NCBI GenBank assembly: GCA_903840165.1
Contig: CAIMEY010000065.1
Coordinates: forward strand, 24,375-88,374
Source of the DNA: an uncultured Myxococcales bacterium
GTDB taxonomy: Bacteria; Myxococcota_A; UBA9042
Reading direction: 5' to 3'
DNA length: 64,000 nt
The notes under the pieces are model-generated. The model made no database searches, was not told the origin of the DNA, and saw only the letters and a list, made by a program, of their open reading frames with translations. A program made the position numbers and the translations under genes. Positions 1 through 8,440 of the stretch are shown one piece after another (within the stretch, counting starts at the first letter, position 1; each line of letters starts with the position of its first letter).

Positions 1-783
1 GCAATTGTCATCTAAACCATTGCAGATTTCGCTCTGAGGCTGGGGGCTGCTGCAGGCGCTCAGGCCTTCTGCCTGGCAGATACGTTGCCCGATGCAGCCC
101 ACGCCTAGGGGGACGTTCTCGGCCACCTTGTCTGAAACCGCGCGACAAGTTGTGGTTTTTTGCGCAAGGATAGCCGCCGGACTGCAACTGCAACTGCCAG
201 AACTGGGCCAGCAGCGGCTGCCAGCAACCCCTTCGATCGACACGGTTGGTTTGCAGGCAAAGCCTTCTGGACAAAGCGAATTGGCCCCACAGGCCGGTGC
301 GCAGAACTGTTCACTGCCGGGGCCGCCGCTAGCGACACAGGCGGCGTCCAGGGGTCCAATGGCGCAACTGCTTGAATGAAGACAGGGATCGCAGGCTGTT
401 GGCCACTGAGCCACGCACAAGTTGGCGACTTGCTTGGGTTGGCCGGATTGGTCGACTTTGGACAAGGCGGTGCAGGCAAACCCTTGAGGGCATTGGCCAT
501 CTACGCAAGGCGCCGCACAGCGTTTGCCTGTGCTGGTGGCGATGCAGGCGCTGCTGGCCGCGCAATTGCTGTCGTTCTGGCAGGAGCAGCCGGCCCCGCC
601 GGGACACGAGTTGGCATCGCTGGTTGCGTCGGCGCTGCTGGCATCGCTGACAGCGGGGCTGGTCGGCGTGCTGGCACCGCATTGGGCCAGCAGGCCCAGC
701 ACGGCCAAGCAAGCTAGGCGGAGGATCGCCGCCGTTAAGGGCGCTCTGCGGGGTGAAGAACTACGCATCGCCAGCGATTTCAT
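1..783 (-). CDS. Cys-rich lipoprotein, N-terminal part (C-terminus lies beyond the window start); paralog of the 786-4052 protein
   Basis: Manual translation from ATG at 783 stays open to base 1: MKSLAMRSSSPRRAPLTAAILRLACLAVLGLLAQCGASTP...CPGGAGCSCQNDSNCAAS...EICNGLDDNC. Lipobox-like LLAQC and a MopE-like CNGLDDNC motif. Absent from the ORF track because there is no stop inside the window. Start is 2 nt after the TAA of the upstream gene. Confidence 0.88.
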   Translation of the reverse strand, partial: MKSLAMRSSSPRRAPLTAAILRLACLAVLGLLAQCGASTPTSPAVSDASSADATSDANSCPGGAGCSCQNDSNCAASSACIATSTGKRCAAPCVDGQCPQGFACTALSKVDQSGQPKQVANLCVAQWPTACDPCLHSSSCAIGPLDAACVASGGPGSEQFCAPACGANSLCPEGFACKPTVSIEGVAGSRCWPSSGSCSCSPAAILAQKTTTCRAVSDKVAENVPLGVGCIGQRICQAEGLSACSSPQPQSEICNGLDDNC

Positions 784-785
784 GG

Positions 786-3700
786 TTATTGCCACCACGT
801 GAAGCTCACCGAACCTGAGCCGCCGCCCCCTTGGGCACCGCCGCCACCACCGCCGCCACCGACTTTCGGTTGTCCGACTAATCCCGCAGCAACAAAGCAG
901 GTTCCGCCGTTGCCACCGCTACCGCCGCAGTCGCAGCCGGCCGTTGCGCCGCCACCACCGCTGCCATAGCCGCCACCCCCGCCACCACCGCCGCCGCCGT
1001 CACCACTCGTGTTGCCGCCGCCGCCGCCAGCCGCAAATCCGCTGCCTCCACCCGAACATCCGGCACCACCGCCGGCACCGCCGCTGCTGCAGCCACCGCC
1101 ACCACCGCCACCGCCGCCACCCGCGACGACCAGGGCCGTGCCGGCTGCAATGGAATTGCTTGAGAATAGACCAGATAACCCGCCGCCACCGCCGCCGCCG
1201 CCGGAACAGCCCGCCGGTCCAGCAGCGCCGCCGGATGCTCCGCCCAGCCAGGTCCCGCCGCCCTGGCCGCCGCCGGCCGAGCAGCCTGTGCCACCGCCAC
1301 CGCCGCCACCGACGACAATGCCCAATGTTTGTCCAGCGCTGATGGCAATGCCCGAAGCCGTCACCACGCCGCCACCGCCGCCGCCGGCTCCACCCTGGCA
1401 GTCATTGCCGCCACCGCCGCCGCCGGCCCCGATGACGGTCAAGCTCTCGATCTTGGTGACTCCAGCTGGCACCACCCAAGTCTGCAATCCGCCGGAGTAA
1501 TTAAAGGTAGCGGTCTGTAGTTTCTTGCACTGGAAACTGCCCGGCAGGTTGACGCAAGGGCCCGGGCAACCGCCGTTGTTGGTGGCACACTCATCGATAT
1601 CATTGCACGTTTTGCCATCGCCGCTGTAGCCGGCCTTGCAGGTGCAACTAAAGGTTCCGGGCAAGTTGGCGCACGTGGCGCTAGGGCTGCAACCAGCGAT
1701 TCCTGTTGCACATTCGTCGATGTCGGTGCACGTCTTGCCATCGCCGCTAAAGCCATCCTTGCACGCGCAACTGAAGGTTCCGGGGAGGTTTGTGCAGGTG
1801 GCGTTGGCGCTACAGCCGGCCGTACCGTTGGTACACTCATTGATATCGTTGCAAGTTTTTCCGTCACCGCTGTAGCCGGCTTTGCAGGCGCAACTGAAGC
1901 TGCCGGGGCTGTTGGTGCACAGGGCATTGGCATCACAACCACCGTTAGAGACAGCACATTCGTCGACATCGCTGCAACTGCTACCGTCGCCGCCAAAGCC
2001 CGGCTTGCAACTGCACGCCGCCAGCCCGTTGTCGCCGATCGCGCAGGTGGCATCAGCCGAACAACCGGCTGTATCCATTTGGCAACTGTCGATGACGACC
2101 ATCCAGTTGCGCACAAACCAGCCGTTGCCCGTGGCGGAGCAGCCGACCTCATGCAAGTCAAGGCGGAGCTTAAATTTTTTGCCAGCGTAGCCGGCTAGGC
2201 TCAGTTGAACCTTGCCCCAAACGGCGCCGGACGGGGGTAGGATGCTGACGGTGGTCCACGACACGTCATCGGTGCTGGCCTGGACAAAGGCTTGGGCGGG
2301 CAGGGACCACGAGCCGGCGCTATCAAAACGCACCTGAAGTGAAGCTCCGACAGGCACTTGCGTGGCATCGATGTAGGGTGAGGTGGCGCTGGCGTCGATG
2401 TGGGTCAGCCCCGTGCCGCAGGACAGGCCACTGCCTGGGCTACTGGCGTGCATCGCGCAACTGGTTACGCCGCCAGCTAATTCTACCGGCAAGCTGTCCA
2501 TTTGCCACTGCACGCCGCCCACCTTGGCGTTGTCGCTCTGCCATTGCCACAGCGGTAGGCCCGGGTCGTTGCAGCCCAGCGGGTCGACAAAAGGCAGTGA
2601 TTGCGAGGAACAAACGCCATCGATCTTCGCGGTGTGCTGGCAGCCGGCGCCGGGGTCGCAACTGTCCAGCGTGCACAGGAACCCGTCGTCGCAACTCAGG
2701 GTTTGCCCGAGGCACCCGCCGCCCTGGCACGCATCGTTGATGGTGCACTTGTTGCCATCGTCGCACGGGATCAGATTGGGGGCGAAGTTGCAGCCTTTGC
2801 CTGTGATGCAACTGTCGTTTGTGCAAGGGTTATTGTCGTCGCAGACTACGGGCTCGCCCGAGCATTGCAGGCTCGTGCAGACGTCGCCCGTGGTACACGG
2901 ATCGCCATCGTCGCAAGGGGCGGCATTAGCAATGGTTATACAGCCTTGGGCCTTGGCACAGCTGTCGTCGGTGCAGGGGTCGCCGTCATTGCATACCTGG
3001 GCCTGTCCGCCACAAACGCCGCCTGCGCATTGGTCTTTTATCGTGCAGAAGTCGCCGTCGTCGCACGTTGCCGCGTTTGGCGTGGAACTGCAGCCGCCGC
3101 TGCCTGTGCAAACGTCGTCCGTGCAAGGATTATTGTCGGTGCAGGGCAGTTGGACGCCCTTGCACAAGCCGGCCGCGCATTGGTCGGAGCCGGTGCAGGC
3201 GTCGCCATCACTACACGTGACCGCGTTGGGTAGGTGGACGCAACCCTTTGTACCTGTGCAGGAATCGTCGGTGCAGGGATTGCCATCGTCGCAGCTGCTG
3301 CTCGGACCGTCGTCGGTGAGGCCGTTGCAGTCTTGGTCGACGCCATCGCACGTTTCACTTGCCGTATTCGGTGGTTCACAGACGCTCAGTTGGCCGGCTT
3401 TGCAACTGCGCTGACTGATGCAACTGGGGTTGGTCGAGGCCGTGGCTTGACACGAAGTGCTGCGGCCATCGCTCGCAGGTCCGCAACTACACTGGCGATT
3501 GGCAGCAAGGCAGCGTCTTCCCTGACCGCCATCGATGTCCGTGGCGTTGCCGCAGTCCCAGCCGGCGGGACAGTCCGCCGCCGTGCTGCAGGTGGCCGCG
3601 CAGAACCAGCCGGACTTGCCTTGATCGCCAGCGACATCGACGCACGCCCCGGCACTGCTGCCCGGCATGCCACACTGGCCGCTGCTTGTGCACGGGTCGC

Positions 3701-4052
3701 ACTGGTGGGGCCAGGCGTACAGGCACAGGTTGAAGGTGCCGATCGACTTGCCCGATGCATCTGATTTCGCAATCGCAACGCAGGTTTGGCCCGTGTCGCA
3801 GCTGCCTTGCTGGCACTTGCTTGCGCAGTGGTAGCCGCTGGCGTCTAGGGCGCAGGTGCTCCATGCGGGGCAGTCGGCCTCAGTTTGGCAACCGCAGGTG
3901 GCGCTGCCGGGGCAGTTTGGCGACGTTTCGCTATCGACGATGCTGACTTCCGCGGCGATGTCGCTTGACGTTGGCTCCTGGCTGCTGCAGGCACCAGCGA
4001 GAAAGCTCAGGGCCATCAGGATGTTCGAGAAGCGATTGTTCCACGCACCCAT
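786..4052 (-). CDS. Large Cys-rich lipoprotein: MopE-like motif, Dicty_CTDC-like CDDGNPCTDDSC repeats, MAM/jelly-roll-like segment, four calcium-binding EGF-like domains, very Gly-rich C-terminal domain
   Basis: ORF 786..4145. Start moved to MGAWNNRFSNILMALSFLAGACSS (lipobox LAGAC; AAAGGAAG Shine-Dalgarno upstream). EGF motifs such as DIDECATNNGGC; C-terminus FNYSGGLQTWVVPAGVTKIESLTVIGAGGGGGG. Confidence 0.88.
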   Translation of the reverse strand: MGAWNNRFSNILMALSFLAGACSSQEPTSSDIAAEVSIVDSETSPNCPGSATCGCQTEADCPAWSTCALDASGYHCASKCQQGSCDTGQTCVAIAKSDASGKSIGTFNLCLYAWPHQCDPCTSSGQCGMPGSSAGACVDVAGDQGKSGWFCAATCSTAADCPAGWDCGNATDIDGGQGRRCLAANRQCSCGPASDGRSTSCQATASTNPSCISQRSCKAGQLSVCEPPNTASETCDGVDQDCNGLTDDGPSSSCDDGNPCTDDSCTGTKGCVHLPNAVTCSDGDACTGSDQCAAGLCKGVQLPCTDNNPCTDDVCTGSGGCSSTPNAATCDDGDFCTIKDQCAGGVCGGQAQVCNDGDPCTDDSCAKAQGCITIANAAPCDDGDPCTTGDVCTSLQCSGEPVVCDDNNPCTNDSCITGKGCNFAPNLIPCDDGNKCTINDACQGGGCLGQTLSCDDGFLCTLDSCDPGAGCQHTAKIDGVCSSQSLPFVDPLGCNDPGLPLWQWQSDNAKVGGVQWQMDSLPVELAGGVTSCAMHASSPGSGLSCGTGLTHIDASATSPYIDATQVPVGASLQVRFDSAGSWSLPAQAFVQASTDDVSWTTVSILPPSGAVWGKVQLSLAGYAGKKFKLRLDLHEVGCSATGNGWFVRNWMVVIDSCQMDTAGCSADATCAIGDNGLAACSCKPGFGGDGSSCSDVDECAVSNGGCDANALCTNSPGSFSCACKAGYSGDGKTCNDINECTNGTAGCSANATCTNLPGTFSCACKDGFSGDGKTCTDIDECATGIAGCSPSATCANLPGTFSCTCKAGYSGDGKTCNDIDECATNNGGCPGPCVNLPGSFQCKKLQTATFNYSGGLQTWVVPAGVTKIESLTVIGAGGGGGGNDCQGGAGGGGGGVVTASGIAISAGQTLGIVVGGGGGGGTGCSAGGGQGGGTWLGGASGGAAGPAGCSGGGGGGGGLSGLFSSNSIAAGTALVVAGGGGGGGGGGCSSGGAGGGAGCSGGGSGFAAGGGGGNTSGDGGGGGGGGGGYGSGGGGATAGCDCGGSGGNGGTCFVAAGLVGQPKVGGGGGGGGAQGGGGSGSVSFTWWQ

Positions 4053-4217
4053 GGGTTTACTTCCTTTGGAGGGCCGCCGCGCGCCACGCGCACTGTACCG
4101 CGATAGAAACGGACTTGCCAGGAAGACCTTGGCCTCTTGCGGCAAATCGGCTCCAGCGCTTGCGATTGTGCGGTATCTCCGGACGGTGTGCTATCCTAGA
4201 GGTCGGAGGCAAGGTCC

Positions 4218-5159
4218 ATGGTCCAGCAGACAGGCACCTGTCCATCAACTCGTCCGAGCAACACCGCGCAACGCGTCGGCCTGTTGACGGGCTGTGCCGT
4301 AGCGCTTGGCTTGGCCAGCTTGCACGGCTGTGGCAAAGCCCCGATCGCAGCCGATCAGCAGGCTTGCAACAGTTCGGTCGATCAACAAGATTGCTTGTTC
4401 AACGCCAACGGCAGCAGTCAACGCCTTGGTTGTGACAAGCTGACAGGGCGCTGGACGATCTTGCAAACCTGCGAAGGCAATGAGGTTTGTCAGGTTGGCC
4501 TAGCAGATGCTGTCAGCGTCAGCCAGGTTTCTCTGTGCGCCGCAGTCACCACGGTCGACGGCAGCAGCGGCTACCGCGGGGTCAAAGGCCTCGATGGCGG
4601 CGGCACCGAGGTGGATGGGATCAGCAGCAGCGATGTCAGTGGCAACGACGCAACGGCTGATTCTAGCGCCGAAATCGTAGCCAGTACCGGCTGCGGCGAC
4701 GGGATTTGCCAAGCGGGCGAAGATGCAAGCAGTTGTCCTGGCGATTGCGGCAGTGCGGGTGTGATCTCAGGGGCGAGTTGCGCCGCAGCCTTTTGCCCTG
4801 GTCCCTACCAGCAATGTGCCAATAACCCTGCGTGCGTAGCCGCTTACAACAGTGAGGCAGCCTGCCTGAGTGCCTGTGGCGCGACGGCTGGTTGTTTTGC
4901 CAGTTGCGCTACGAGCAACAGTTTGGCCTTTGCCCTGGCCAACTGTGCCTACAGCCACTGCCTAGGCGGCGCGGGCTGCGGCGACGGCACCTGTAGTGCT
5001 GCGGAATCGGTGAGTTCGTGTCCGGCCGACTGCGCAAAACCCGGCCCTGAAAGCTGCGTTGGCCATTGCGGCGGCAACAGCGATACCTGCCATTGCGAAG
5101 CCAACTGCAGCGATTTCGGCAACTGCTGTGCGGACTTCAGTTCGGTGTGCCACTTCTAG
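4218..5159 (+). CDS. Secreted Cys-rich lipoprotein with CGDGxCxxxExxxxCPxDC repeats and a C-terminal somatomedin-B-like domain
   Basis: Signal/lipobox region GLASLHGC; CGDGICQAGEDASSCPGDC and CGDGTCSAAESVSSCPADC; C-terminus ESCVGHCGGNSDTCHCEANCSDFGNCCADFSSVCHF. Confidence 0.85.
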   Translation: MVQQTGTCPSTRPSNTAQRVGLLTGCAVALGLASLHGCGKAPIAADQQACNSSVDQQDCLFNANGSSQRLGCDKLTGRWTILQTCEGNEVCQVGLADAVSVSQVSLCAAVTTVDGSSGYRGVKGLDGGGTEVDGISSSDVSGNDATADSSAEIVASTGCGDGICQAGEDASSCPGDCGSAGVISGASCAAAFCPGPYQQCANNPACVAAYNSEAACLSACGATAGCFASCATSNSLAFALANCAYSHCLGGAGCGDGTCSAAESVSSCPADCAKPGPESCVGHCGGNSDTCHCEANCSDFGNCCADFSSVCHF

Positions 5160-5215
5160 CCGCTGGGCCTGAGATTCTGCCAGCGCAGATTGAATGTGCG
5201 TTTTCCCCACTGATG

Positions 5216-7861
5216 TTATTGAATTGAATCTGGAAAGGTTTGCCCGGTGGGTCTTTCCAGCTCACCGCGCTGGGATAACGCCGCTTGAGGACCCGCGACA
5301 ACACGAACGCTGACTAGGTATTGTCTTAGCAATTCCAGGTAGTTTAGTATGCCATCGCCGTCCTGCGCGAGGGCCGAGTCTTCCAGCAGCGCGCCAAAAG
5401 TACTGATCGCGTCGAAGCCGTAGCTCGAGCCGCTGCCTTTCATGCTGTGGCCAAGGCGGCGGATCTCGGCAAAATCGTCTTTGGCTTGCGCAGTTGCGAT
5501 GCGTTGGATGTCGTTTTTCCGACCCTCTAAGTAATCGGGGATAAGCGGTTCGAGCAACGCGTCCACGTAGACGACCTCGGGCAAATTCGCCGGTCCCGAC
5601 GGCGTAATCAGCCTCCCCGGTCCGGTGTCTTGCGCCAAGAGCCCCGCCGCCAAGTCCAAGTGGCTCTTGGTGAATTTACAGACGAAGTCCACAAGCTGGC
5701 CGCGGCGAATCGGCTTGGTGATGTGGCCATCGCAGCCGGCCGCGGCGCTGTTGGCCAAATCCTCCGGGCGTCCGTGGGCCGTCAGCGCCAGAATGGGCAC
5801 GCGATCACAGGCAAATTCCCGTTCTGCTGCGCGAATCTGTTCGACCACGGCGTAGCCGTCCATGTCCGGCATCTGCACATCCATCAGGATGAGGTCGAAG
5901 GCACCCGGTTTCCACAGCGCCAGCGCTTCCGGGCCGCTGCCCGCCTCGGTAATCGCCCACACGGAATCCCGCAAGAAAGACCGGACGATGACTCGGTTGT
6001 CCAGTGAGTCGTCTACCACCAGAATTCGCACTTGAGCCGGTTGGTCAATCAGAGCCGGGTCGTCTTTTGGCTGCGGTGTTGCGAGCAACGGTCTAATTGC
6101 ATTGGCAATTTCATGTCGGCGAATCGGTTTGCGCAGGGTCGAGATGGGCCCGGCTCGACGCATGCGCGTCATGTCCAGCGAGTCTTCCTCAGCGCGAATG
6201 AGTACAAACTTCGGGCGAGCCGTCGCCGCGGGGCGCTGACTGCGCAACTCGACCACAAAGGGCAGGCCGCCCATCGGCGAAAAGGCCGCATCGACAAACA
6301 CCAATTCGGGCCGCCTGGGCTGGGCCATCTTCTCAAACGCCGCAGCAGGCGTGTCCGCGCAATGAACTTCGGCGCCAAGCCGGTTCAATTCATTTTCCAA
6401 AATACCAAGTTGCGTGGGCTGGGTTGCAACGATGAGCACCGTCATACCGCGCAGGTCCAAGGGCGCGTCGTGCAAAATCACTGCAGGCATCAGTTCTGTA
6501 GCTAGTTGAATGTGTAGCGTAAATGTGCTTCCGCGGCCGGGCGTGCTCTGCACGTCAATGTCGCCGTCCATTTGCTGGGCCAAGCTGCGGGAGATGGCAA
6601 GGCCCAGACCTGTTCCGGTATGCCGGCGGCTGGGTGACGGATCGACCTGGCTAAAAGCTTTGAAAATATTTGGAAAATGCTGAGGGTCGATGCCAATCCC
6701 CGTATCCTGGACCGCAAAAGACAGGCCGTTGGCTTGTTCAGCCTGAACCCGCAACGTCACCGAACCCGCATCGGTGAACTTGACGGCATTGGTCAATAAG
6801 TTCGTGAGGATTTGCGTTAATCGTCTGGCGTCGCCGCGCACTTGCATGGGGACGTTGTCCAGCACATCTACCTGTACATGCAGCCCTTTTTGGTGGGCCC
6901 GGTGGCTAATGCAATCGACAGCGTGATCGATGGTTCGCCTGAGGTTAAACACCGCATCTTCTAAAGGAAATTCGCCAAACTGCAGCTTGGAAACATCCAG
7001 AGCGTCATCGACCAGGGCCACCAAGAGCTCGGCCGAATTGCGAATCGTCTGAATCCATTTGGCTTGTTCCGGCAAAGGCCGGGAGCGGGCCAGCAGATCC
7101 GCCATGCCAAGCACGGCGCTCAGCGGCGTTCGCAGTTCGTGACTCATGTTCACAAGAAAACTTGATTTTTCTCGGCTGGAGGCTTCGGCTTGATCGCGGG
7201 CGTGGCGGAGTTCCTGTTCGATCGCCAGTTGCTGGGAACGATCGCGAATTAACGAGACAAAGTACCGCTGATCCTGTTCAACCCAGGTCGAAAGCGACAC
7301 GTCAATCGGGAACAAATGGCCATCGCGATGGATTGCAGTGCGCTGCAGGGCCGTGTTGGGCAGCAACAGTGAGGCCGCGGTGGTGGTTGGCATTTCCGCT
7401 ATCTTCTTTAGGATCTCGCGAAAACTGCTCTGGTTCGCTGGCACGATCATGTCTGCAATGGAATGCTCTTGCGCCTGCGCGCCGTCCCAGCCAAAGAGTC
7501 GCTCAGCAGCTGGATTCCACAGGATGATTCGGCCATCGTCACGCGTACCGACAATCGCTTCGCTGGCGTGGGCCGTGACCGCCACCAGCCGGTGTTCAGA
7601 GGCCAGCAATGCTTGGTCTGCTCGGTGGCTCCGGCCGGCGTTTGCCGCAGCATTGATCAGCCGTACGGCAAGAAACATCAATGATCCAGAGATGATCGCC
7701 GCCGTCGTCGCGAGCAGTCCTGCGCTATCCTGCGTGCGCGCGGTCCCTTGGGCGACAGCCAGCGTGCCCAGCCCAACCACGACCGCAGTCGCGCCGCTCC
7801 AGCGCAGGGGCCAGCGCAGCGGTAGGGCAGCTAGTGGATCATCAGTGGTGGGCTTGGGCAT
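5216..7861 (-). CDS. Hybrid sensor histidine kinase (TM segments, PAS, HisKA, HATPase_c, degenerate REC, canonical REC, HPt)
   Basis: NMSHELRTPLSAVLGMADLL (H-box), DTGIGIDP...GTGLGLAISRSLAQQM (G boxes), VRILVVDDSLDNR...LILMDVQMPDMDG (REC), GHSMKGSGSSYGF (HPt). ATG at 7861; alternative TTG at 7897. Confidence 0.92.
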   Translation of the reverse strand: MPKPTTDDPLAALPLRWPLRWSGATAVVVGLGTLAVAQGTARTQDSAGLLATTAAIISGSLMFLAVRLINAAANAGRSHRADQALLASEHRLVAVTAHASEAIVGTRDDGRIILWNPAAERLFGWDGAQAQEHSIADMIVPANQSSFREILKKIAEMPTTTAASLLLPNTALQRTAIHRDGHLFPIDVSLSTWVEQDQRYFVSLIRDRSQQLAIEQELRHARDQAEASSREKSSFLVNMSHELRTPLSAVLGMADLLARSRPLPEQAKWIQTIRNSAELLVALVDDALDVSKLQFGEFPLEDAVFNLRRTIDHAVDCISHRAHQKGLHVQVDVLDNVPMQVRGDARRLTQILTNLLTNAVKFTDAGSVTLRVQAEQANGLSFAVQDTGIGIDPQHFPNIFKAFSQVDPSPSRRHTGTGLGLAISRSLAQQMDGDIDVQSTPGRGSTFTLHIQLATELMPAVILHDAPLDLRGMTVLIVATQPTQLGILENELNRLGAEVHCADTPAAAFEKMAQPRRPELVFVDAAFSPMGGLPFVVELRSQRPAATARPKFVLIRAEEDSLDMTRMRRAGPISTLRKPIRRHEIANAIRPLLATPQPKDDPALIDQPAQVRILVVDDSLDNRVIVRSFLRDSVWAITEAGSGPEALALWKPGAFDLILMDVQMPDMDGYAVVEQIRAAEREFACDRVPILALTAHGRPEDLANSAAAGCDGHITKPIRRGQLVDFVCKFTKSHLDLAAGLLAQDTGPGRLITPSGPANLPEVVYVDALLEPLIPDYLEGRKNDIQRIATAQAKDDFAEIRRLGHSMKGSGSSYGFDAISTFGALLEDSALAQDGDGILNYLELLRQYLVSVRVVAGPQAALSQRGELERPTGQTFPDSIQ

Positions 7862-7893
7862 GGCAAAGACTTGGAATTGGCTCAGAAAACGGG

Positions 7894-8286
7894 TCAAGAC
7901 TCAGTCTTGGTGCGGTCGGCTGTCGGCGCGACCGTGGGACGTGGCCCGACCTTGGCGACCAGGGGCGTCGGCGTTGCACTCCCGCGGTTGCCCAGGTCGC
8001 TCATGGTGGCCATCACCGGCCGGCGCGTGGGTGGCACAAACGTTGAGAATCGCAACTCGACGGCGGCACGTCCCTCTGGACGCGTAACCACAGGTGGCAG
8101 CGGTAGTTCGCGGTGAATGGGCGTCAGAATTGGATGCACCTGCGCCACCCGTTGCAAGGGCGTGAAGCCGGCGATAGGGTCATCCTCAACGTTAGGATCG
8201 CGAGCTAATTCAACAGGTTCACGTTCGTCGACATCCTGCTGGGCGGGTCGCCGCGGCTCATTGTCTTGGGATTGCGGACCGTTCAT
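7894..8286 (-). CDS. Hypothetical protein, possibly a short or divergent PilZ-like protein
   Basis: ORF 7894..8349 just upstream of the histidine kinase on the same strand; possible start MNGPQSQDNEPRR at 8286. Weak PilZ-like string only. Confidence 0.4.
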   Translation of the reverse strand: MNGPQSQDNEPRRPAQQDVDEREPVELARDPNVEDDPIAGFTPLQRVAQVHPILTPIHRELPLPPVVTRPEGRAAVELRFSTFVPPTRRPVMATMSDLGNRGSATPTPLVAKVGPRPTVAPTADRTKTES

Positions 8287-8440
8287 GCCAGTTTCCACGG
8301 TTGTTGCCTCAGATTCTGCGTTCTCAGGTCGCCCGTGGCAAGCGGCCAAGGATCGCGGGCGCTTGTCGCGCGTCGCAAGCTGTGGGCATTCTGTAGGCAG
8401 GATGCCGCCAGCGACCCAGGGTCACGGCAAAGGAACGGCG

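Noticed and set aside
1009-1500. 163-aa Pro-rich ORF on the plus strand (PPPPPPPPPATTRAVPAA...)
   Set aside because: Antisense shadow of the Gly-rich domain (GGN codons read as CCN) of the 786-4052 gene; no independent signal.
2383-3414. 343-aa plus-strand ORF opposite the CTDC repeats, and similar long antisense ORFs at 22924-23382, 24049-24645, 30545-31120, 42878-43741 and 44501-45511
   Set aside because: High-GC repetitive genes leave alternative frames open; the products are compositionally odd, repeat only because the sense repeats do, and lack plausible domains.
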